Positions 59,637 to 64,000 of a stretch of DNA of 64,000 nt are shown piece by piece. The position numbers and the translations under genes were made by a program. Each line of letters starts with the position of its first letter. The stretch's first letter is position 1. The stretch is from Parafrigoribacterium_A soli (GTDB taxonomy: Bacteria > Actinomycetota > Actinomycetes > Actinomycetales > Microbacteriaceae): contig NZ_JBELNZ010000003.1 in assembly GCF_040227235.1 (NCBI RefSeq), positions 186,001 through 250,000 of the forward strand. Reading direction: 5' to 3'. The notes below the pieces were generated by a model. That model made no database searches and was not told the origin of the DNA. It saw only the letters and a program-made list of their open reading frames with translations.

Positions 59637-60518
59637 ATGGCGCGGGGTTCCGACGGCGAATCCGTCTTGAGCAAGCACCTGCGGGTGCTCGACGCCTTCG
59701 AGGCGGCGGACCCGTTTCTCAGCCTCACGGCCATCGCCGATCGATCGGGCCTCGCGCCGTCCACGGCTCACCGCATCGTCGCGGAGCTCGAGAAGACCGG
59801 ACTGCTCGAGCGCCTGCCGGACCGGAGTTATCGTCTCGGCGTGCGCCTGTGGGAACTGGCCTGCCGCACGCCGGGTGCGCTCGGATTGCGAGAGCTCGCG
59901 CGGCCATACCTGCAGGCCGTGCACGCGCGAGTGCGCCAGCACGCCCAACTCGCTGTGCTGAGTGGGTTGGAGACGCTCTTCCTCGAGCGACTCTCCGCGC
60001 GAGACGCCGTCGTCAATGCCACCCTCGTCGGCGGGCGCATCCCCCTGAACGCCTCGTCGAGCGGGCTCGTGCTGCTGGCGCACGCCGAACCCGAGATCGT
60101 GGAGGCAGCACTCGCGCTGCCTCGGCACCGCTACACCGCGCACACCCTCGTCGATGAGAGAGAGCTGCGCTCCGCGCTTGCCCGGGTGCGAGCGGATGGC
60201 TGGGCGGTGTGCGGCGGACACATCCACGAGGAGTCGCGCGGCATCGCCGTGCCGATCTACGGTGCCCACCACGATGTGATCGCCGCCATCGGCGTCGTCG
60301 TGGCGAACGACGACGCTCCCACCCTGCCGCACGTCGAGCTCCTCACTCGCGCGGCGACGGAGATCTCGGCCGCGATGCGTGCCGCCTACCTTCCCGCCGG
60401 CCAGCTCGGCGCCACGCCCGGAGGTCGCTTCCGGCCGCTCGTGAATTCCTCCCTACGCTCGATGGAATACCTCGAGTCGATGGGGGAGCCATCCGCGGCG
60501 CGTAAAGCGGGGACATGA
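59637..60518 (+). CDS. IclR-family transcriptional regulator
   Basis: A 293-residue regulator: winged HTH (LSKHLRVLDAFEAADPFLSL, LAPSTAHRIVAELEKTGLLE) and IclR effector domain (RIPLNASSSGLVLLAHAEPE, GWAVCGGHIHEESRGIAVPI), with a ~40-residue C-terminal extension. It is divergent from the Liv operon and heads the plus-strand genes of the C1/demethylation region, both of which it may control through the TTC-CGGAA motifs. Confidence 0.92.
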   Translation: MARGSDGESVLSKHLRVLDAFEAADPFLSLTAIADRSGLAPSTAHRIVAELEKTGLLERLPDRSYRLGVRLWELACRTPGALGLRELARPYLQAVHARVRQHAQLAVLSGLETLFLERLSARDAVVNATLVGGRIPLNASSSGLVLLAHAEPEIVEAALALPRHRYTAHTLVDERELRSALARVRADGWAVCGGHIHEESRGIAVPIYGAHHDVIAAIGVVVANDDAPTLPHVELLTRAATEISAAMRAAYLPAGQLGATPGGRFRPLVNSSLRSMEYLESMGEPSAARKAGT

Positions 60519-60557
60519 GCGGATGACCGGAGAGGCCCCGAGCGTAAACTCTCGACC

Positions 60558-61670
60558 ATGTCAGTGAACCCTCCGTTCCGTGCCGACATCGTCGGCAGTT
60601 TCCTGCGCCCAGAGCCGGTCGTTTCTGCTCGCGCCCAATTCGCCGCCGGTCAGATCGACGCCGCGGAGCTCGCCAGAGTGGAAGACGCCGCCATCCGCGA
60701 ACTGGTCGCTCGCGAGGCTCAAGCGGGATTGCAGCTTGCCACCGACGGCGAATTCCGCCGCTCCTGGTGGCACTTCGACTTCTTCGGGATGCTCGACGGC
60801 GTGAGCGTCGTCGAACTCGACCATGGCATCCAGTTCCAGGGCGTGCAGACGCGACCCCGTGGGCTGCACCTCGATGGCACCGTCGGTTTTCCCGCGGATC
60901 ACCCCATGCTGAGCCACTTCACCTTCCTCAAGTCGGTGGCGGAGGAGGCAGGCGTGGTGCCCAAGTTCAGCATCCCGGCCCCCACGGTCCTCGACTTCCG
61001 GCTCGAGCCGAGCGCGTTCGAGTCGTCACCCTACGACGGGCACGACGACCTGTTCGAGGATTTGGCGACCACCTACCGCGCTGCCGTTCAGGCCTTCTAC
61101 GACGCCGGATGTCGCTACCTCCAGTTCGACGACACCGCCTGGGCCTACCTCTGTTCCGACGCCGAGCTCGAGAAGGCGGCCGCACGCGGCATGCGCACGG
61201 ACAAGCTCGCGGAGCAGTACGCGGCCCTCATCAACGCCTCGCTGCGAGACAAGCCGGAAGACCTCGTCGTCACCACCCACGTGTGCCGCGGCAACTTCCG
61301 TTCCACCTGGATCGCATCCGGCGGGTACGAGCCGGTCGCCGAACAGCTTCTCGGGGAGACCGTGTTCGACGGCTACTTTCTCGAGTACGACAGCGAGCGC
61401 GCCGGTGGCTTCGAACCGCTGCGCTTCCTACCGGAGGGTGACAAGGTGGTCGAGCTCGGCCTCATCACCACGAAGACCGGCACGCCGGAGGATCCCGCCG
61501 ACATTCGCCGCCGGATCGACGAGGCCGCGACGATCGTGCCGCTCAAGCAACTCGCCCTGAGCCCGCAGTGCGGTTTCGCGTCGACCGAGGAGGGTAACGT
61601 GCTCACGCCGGACGAGCAGTGGGCGAAGATCGACGCCACCGTAGCCATCGCGGAGTCCGTCTGGGGATGA
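60558..61670 (+). CDS. MetE-like cobalamin-independent methyltransferase
   Basis: A 370-residue protein equal to the C-terminal catalytic barrel of MetE: RADIVGSFLRPEPV, DGEFRRSWWHFDFF, YLQFDDTAWAYL, zinc ligands in TTHVCRGNFRS (His, Cys) and LSPQCGFAS (Cys). It lacks the N-terminal MetE half, so it is not a full methionine synthase. Short homologues transfer methyl or related groups to thiols or corrinoid/folate partners. It lies 39 bp after the IclR gene, near a LigM-type demethylase. Confidence 0.87.
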   Translation: MSVNPPFRADIVGSFLRPEPVVSARAQFAAGQIDAAELARVEDAAIRELVAREAQAGLQLATDGEFRRSWWHFDFFGMLDGVSVVELDHGIQFQGVQTRPRGLHLDGTVGFPADHPMLSHFTFLKSVAEEAGVVPKFSIPAPTVLDFRLEPSAFESSPYDGHDDLFEDLATTYRAAVQAFYDAGCRYLQFDDTAWAYLCSDAELEKAAARGMRTDKLAEQYAALINASLRDKPEDLVVTTHVCRGNFRSTWIASGGYEPVAEQLLGETVFDGYFLEYDSERAGGFEPLRFLPEGDKVVELGLITTKTGTPEDPADIRRRIDEAATIVPLKQLALSPQCGFASTEEGNVLTPDEQWAKIDATVAIAESVWG

Positions 61671-61677
61671 CCCCCGG

Positions 61678-62442
61678 CTAGCGAGCAGCGATCGCGCTCA
61701 ACCAGTGCAGGGTCGCATCCGTCATCGCGTGGTCCGCTCCGAGCGATTCGAGATAGTCGCGGGCGTCGTGCATCTCGGCCTCGCGGCGCACGGCGTGCTG
61801 CACCGTGCCTTCGAGCAGTCGCTCGACCAAGGCGCGGCCATCCGGTCCGAGCTCCGAGGAGATCTGATCGATCACCCAGTCGCGCACGCCCGCAGCATCT
61901 GCTGCCTCGACGCTCTCAAACACGAGGGCGGCGAGTCCCTTCATGAACACGCTGCGCAACAGCTTGAGGCCACCTGCGGTGCCCGCATCGGGGCCGACAT
62001 CCGTGACCGGGACCTGCAGCTGCGACAGCAGCGGCTCGAGCCGCGATGCACCCGAGCCGCTCAGCAGCAGCGAGGTGTCGAGGCGGGCGCGGGGCACGGG
62101 CGCGAGAATCGCGACATCCACAAAGTCAATGCCGGCGGCAGCTGCGGCTGCCGCGAGTCGCTTTTTCTCGGTCGGGCCGCCGGTGTTCATGTCGGCAAAG
62201 ATCGCGGATGCCGCCATGGCGGGAAGCGCCTCGCCGAGCACGCTCTCGGCGGCACTCGCACCGACGAGGCTCAGGACGATCTCCGCATCGCTCACCGCGT
62301 CGGCAATCCGCGCCGCGTGACGCACCCCGGCGGGGGCATCGGCCACGAAGGGATCGGCGGCAGAAACCGTCACTCCCCTGGCCACCAGGTCGGTGGCGTA
62401 GATCCGTCCCGCCTCGCCGAGACCCAGCACCGCCACGCGCAT
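61678..62442 (-). CDS. NAD(P)-dependent dehydrogenase, 6PGDH-like with DUF1932
   Basis: A 254-residue protein with an N-terminal NAD(P)-binding domain (MRVAVLGLGEAGRIYATDLV, SLVGASAAESVLGEALPAM, FADMNTGGPTEK) and a helical C-terminal DUF1932 domain (GGLKLLRSVFMKGLAALVFE, conserved Lys). It is likely a beta-hydroxyacid-type dehydrogenase; the substrate is unknown. Divergent from the GntR gene and convergent with the MetE-like gene. ATG 62442 with GGGAG upstream. Confidence 0.87.
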   Translation of the reverse strand: MRVAVLGLGEAGRIYATDLVARGVTVSAADPFVADAPAGVRHAARIADAVSDAEIVLSLVGASAAESVLGEALPAMAASAIFADMNTGGPTEKKRLAAAAAAAGIDFVDVAILAPVPRARLDTSLLLSGSGASRLEPLLSQLQVPVTDVGPDAGTAGGLKLLRSVFMKGLAALVFESVEAADAAGVRDWVIDQISSELGPDGRALVERLLEGTVQHAVRREAEMHDARDYLESLGADHAMTDATLHWLSAIAAR

Positions 62443-62473
62443 TGTGATCTCCCAACCGACGCATCCGCCTCTG

Positions 62474-62487
62474 TATTGTAGACAATA
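62474..62487. promoter_or_regulatory. GntR/FCD operator candidate
   Basis: TATTGT-AG-ACAATA, with perfect 6-bp arms, lies in the 97-bp divergent region between the DUF1932 gene and the GntR gene. TTGT-NN-ACAA is the classic form of FadR-subfamily operators. Confidence 0.65.
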
Positions 62488-62539
62488 GTGGCTTGAGTCG
62501 AGGGCGGATCGTGCCCGGCCCGCCCAAGAGGAGGCCATG

Positions 62540-63196
62540 ATGTCGATCACCACCCAGCAGGCGATCAGCGACACAGCCGCGGATCAGTCGGTGACGGATG
62601 TGATTCGGGACGCGATCATCCGCGGCACCTACGCGCCGAACCAGCGACTCATCGAGGCCGACCTCAGCGCGACACTTTCGGCAAGCAGGGCGACGGTTCG
62701 CACCGCGCTGCTCAATCTCGAGAACGAGGGACTCGTCGAGCGGCTTCCGAACAAGGGTTCGCGCGTTCGGGCCATCTCCGTCGAGGAGGCCATCGAGATT
62801 CTCGAGGTGCGCATAGGCGTCGAGGGACTCTGCGCGGCGAAGAGTGCGGAATCCCTCACGGAGGATCAGGCCGACGAGCTGCTTCGGCTTCGCTCTCGGA
62901 TGATCGCCTCGGTCGCCGAAGGAGACCTCATCGAGTACTCGGCACTGAACCGGCTGCTCGACCTGCGCATCCGCGAGTTGAGCGGCCACAGCACGGCGTC
63001 ATCCGTGCTCGCCCGCCTGCACGCCCAGAGTGTTCGGCACCAGTTCCAGCTGTCGTCGCGGCCCCCGCGAGCGAAGGTCTCTGTGCTCGAGCACGCGGCC
63101 ATCATCGACGCGATCGTGGCTCGCGATCCGGAGGCGGCCGAGCGCTCGGTTCGCGACCACCTGCGCAGCGTGATCGCTGCCCTCCGCGCCATCTGA
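62540..63196 (+). CDS. GntR-family regulator (FadR/FCD subfamily)
   Basis: A 218-residue regulator: N-terminal winged HTH (VIRDAIIRGTYAPNQRLIEA, SASRATVRTALLNLENEGLV, NKGSRVRAISVEEAIEILEV) and a helical FCD ligand domain, with metal-type residues Asp (RLLDLRIREL) and late His (DHLRSVIAA). ATG 62540 is spaced 5 nt from GGAGG; the adjacent ATG at 62537 would be too close. It likely binds the palindrome at 62474-62487. Confidence 0.92.
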   Translation: MSITTQQAISDTAADQSVTDVIRDAIIRGTYAPNQRLIEADLSATLSASRATVRTALLNLENEGLVERLPNKGSRVRAISVEEAIEILEVRIGVEGLCAAKSAESLTEDQADELLRLRSRMIASVAEGDLIEYSALNRLLDLRIRELSGHSTASSVLARLHAQSVRHQFQLSSRPPRAKVSVLEHAAIIDAIVARDPEAAERSVRDHLRSVIAALRAI

Positions 63197-63214
63197 CCCC
63201 GGGCCGCGGCGGAA

Positions 63215-63229
63215 TTCCGATCAACGGAA
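63215..63229. promoter_or_regulatory. IclR-type operator candidate (site 2)
   Basis: TTCCGATCAACGGAA lies 64 bp upstream of the O-demethylase gene. It shares TTC-G-TCAACGGAA with site 1 at 59564-59578, differing at two positions. Confidence 0.5.
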
Positions 63230-63293
63230 TCGGCGAGCACACACCCTCCGCCACCGTCTTAGCCTGATCGCACCCCTCGAACAAAGGTGCATC

Positions 63294-64000
63294 ATGACAT
63301 CAGAATCACTCGCTCAGGCCATCGCCAGGGTCGGCAGTCCGGTCGAGCTGCTGCGCAACCAGAACTGGCCGGCGTTCACCTTCCCGGTCGCTCCCGAGTT
63401 CACGAACTGGCGCGACGAACAGCGCGCCTGGAACACCTCGGTGGCGCTCATGGACCAGTCACATCACATGACCCAGCTGTTCCTGTGGGGCGACGACCTC
63501 ATCCCGATGCTGGAGTCGATCTCGCCGAACACCTTCGCGACGTTCCGGCCGGGCGTGGCCAAGCAGCTGATCTCGGTCAACAAGGACGGCTACCTGATCG
63601 GCGACGGCATCCTCTTCTACCTCGCGGAGGGCGAGGAGGGGCTCGTGCTCGTCGGGCACCACATGCTCATCGACTGGGTGCGCTTCAACGTCGAGAAGTC
63701 GCAGGCCGCAGGCAAGGACGTGCACCTGCGGCTCGACCCCAACTCGCACATGCGCCAGGGACCGCCGACGTTCTACCGCTACGAACTGCAGGGGCCCGAC
63801 GCCGACATCGTGATGGAGAAGGTCTTCGGCGGCCCGGTGCCCGACGTGAAGTTCTTCCACATCGCGGATGTGACCATCGCCGGTCGCGCGGTCAAGGCGC
63901 TGCGCCACGGGATGGCCGGCCAGCCCGGCTTCGAATTCTTCGGGCCGTGGGCTGACAACGAGGTCGTGTTGAACGCGATCATGGATGCCGGGGCCGAGCA
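63294..64000 (+). CDS. LigM-type tetrahydrofolate-dependent O-demethylase (partial, C-terminus beyond window)
   Basis: The first 235 residues of a GcvT-fold aminomethyltransferase-family protein. PVELLRNQNWPAFTFPVAPE, the DQSHHM motif after NTSVALM, and ADVTIAGRAVKALRHGMAGQ follow the vanillate/3-O-methylgallate O-demethylase LigM closely as remembered. LigM moves an aromatic methoxyl methyl to THF. DMSP demethylase and glycine-cleavage T protein are less similar alternatives. The first 63 bases upstream hold an IclR-type site; the MetE-like gene nearby may use the methyl-folate. Confidence 0.82.
   Translation, partial: MTSESLAQAIARVGSPVELLRNQNWPAFTFPVAPEFTNWRDEQRAWNTSVALMDQSHHMTQLFLWGDDLIPMLESISPNTFATFRPGVAKQLISVNKDGYLIGDGILFYLAEGEEGLVLVGHHMLIDWVRFNVEKSQAAGKDVHLRLDPNSHMRQGPPTFYRYELQGPDADIVMEKVFGGPVPDVKFFHIADVTIAGRAVKALRHGMAGQPGFEFFGPWADNEVVLNAIMDAGAE

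Overview
The window is high-GC DNA from an actinobacterium, most likely of the family Microbacteriaceae. The evidence is the strong G/C third-position bias, frequent GTG/TTG starts, chains of 1-4 nt gene overlaps, and the actinobacterial gene order tilS-hpt-ftsH-folE-folP-folB-folK-DUF3180-PH-PH-DUF2520-panC-lysS. Genus cannot be fixed from sequence reading alone. Most of the window is ordinary chromosome; there is no prophage, transposase, CRISPR array or replication origin.

Layout. 1-5.7 kb: a sensor kinase cut by the window edge, tRNA-Ser, a GDSL hydrolase, radA, a DksA-type zinc-finger protein and an ArgA-type acetyltransferase. 5.7-8.7 kb: clpC with a ClgR-like operator upstream. 8.7-10.3 kb: a compact cassette of two DUF2975-like membrane proteins, a micro-ORF and a small Xre regulator, with an operator lying on its own promoter. 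10.4-12.1 kb: HutD-like and pirin proteins. 12.1-25 kb: the long minus-strand cluster for folate, pantothenate, FtsH, purine salvage and tRNA modification, interrupted between hpt and ftsH by a GIY-YIG nuclease gene sitting between inverted 18-bp repeat arrays. 25-29 kb: ppa, two tandem M23 peptidases with coiled coils, and a tRNA operon (Glu, Asp, Phe). 29-37.5 kb: a secreted phosphoesterase, then a lipoprotein / membrane-fusion adaptor / MacB-type ABC exporter operon divergent from a NarL-type two-component system.

37.5-45.1 kb is the most coherent accessory region: rhodanese, KDPG-type aldolase, fold-III PLP amino acid deaminase, D-aminoacylase-type amidohydrolase, IclR regulator, RidA, an MHS-family transporter and a YheO/DauR-type regulator. 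These genes fit catabolism of N-acyl-D-amino acids, and also fit catabolism of N-acetylglucosaminate from oxidised chitin. 45.1-53.5 kb: a zinc metallopeptidase, a J-domain/NERD fusion, BldC-like and ArsR regulators, Trk potassium uptake, proC, a CDF transporter, tadA and upp. 53.5-54.6 kb: a cysteine-rich leader peptide ahead of an orphan winged-helix regulator. 54.6-64 kb: a complete Liv-type ABC transporter, an IclR regulator, a MetE-like methyltransferase, a DUF1932 dehydrogenase, a GntR/FCD regulator and the start of a LigM-type folate-dependent O-demethylase. Two near-identical 15-bp motifs link the IclR promoter region to the O-demethylase gene, which suggests uptake and demethylation of a methylated (perhaps aromatic) substrate feeding C1 metabolism.

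Genes were assigned from motifs and remembered family features, without database searches; start codons were chosen from ribosome-binding sites, overlaps and family N-termini.
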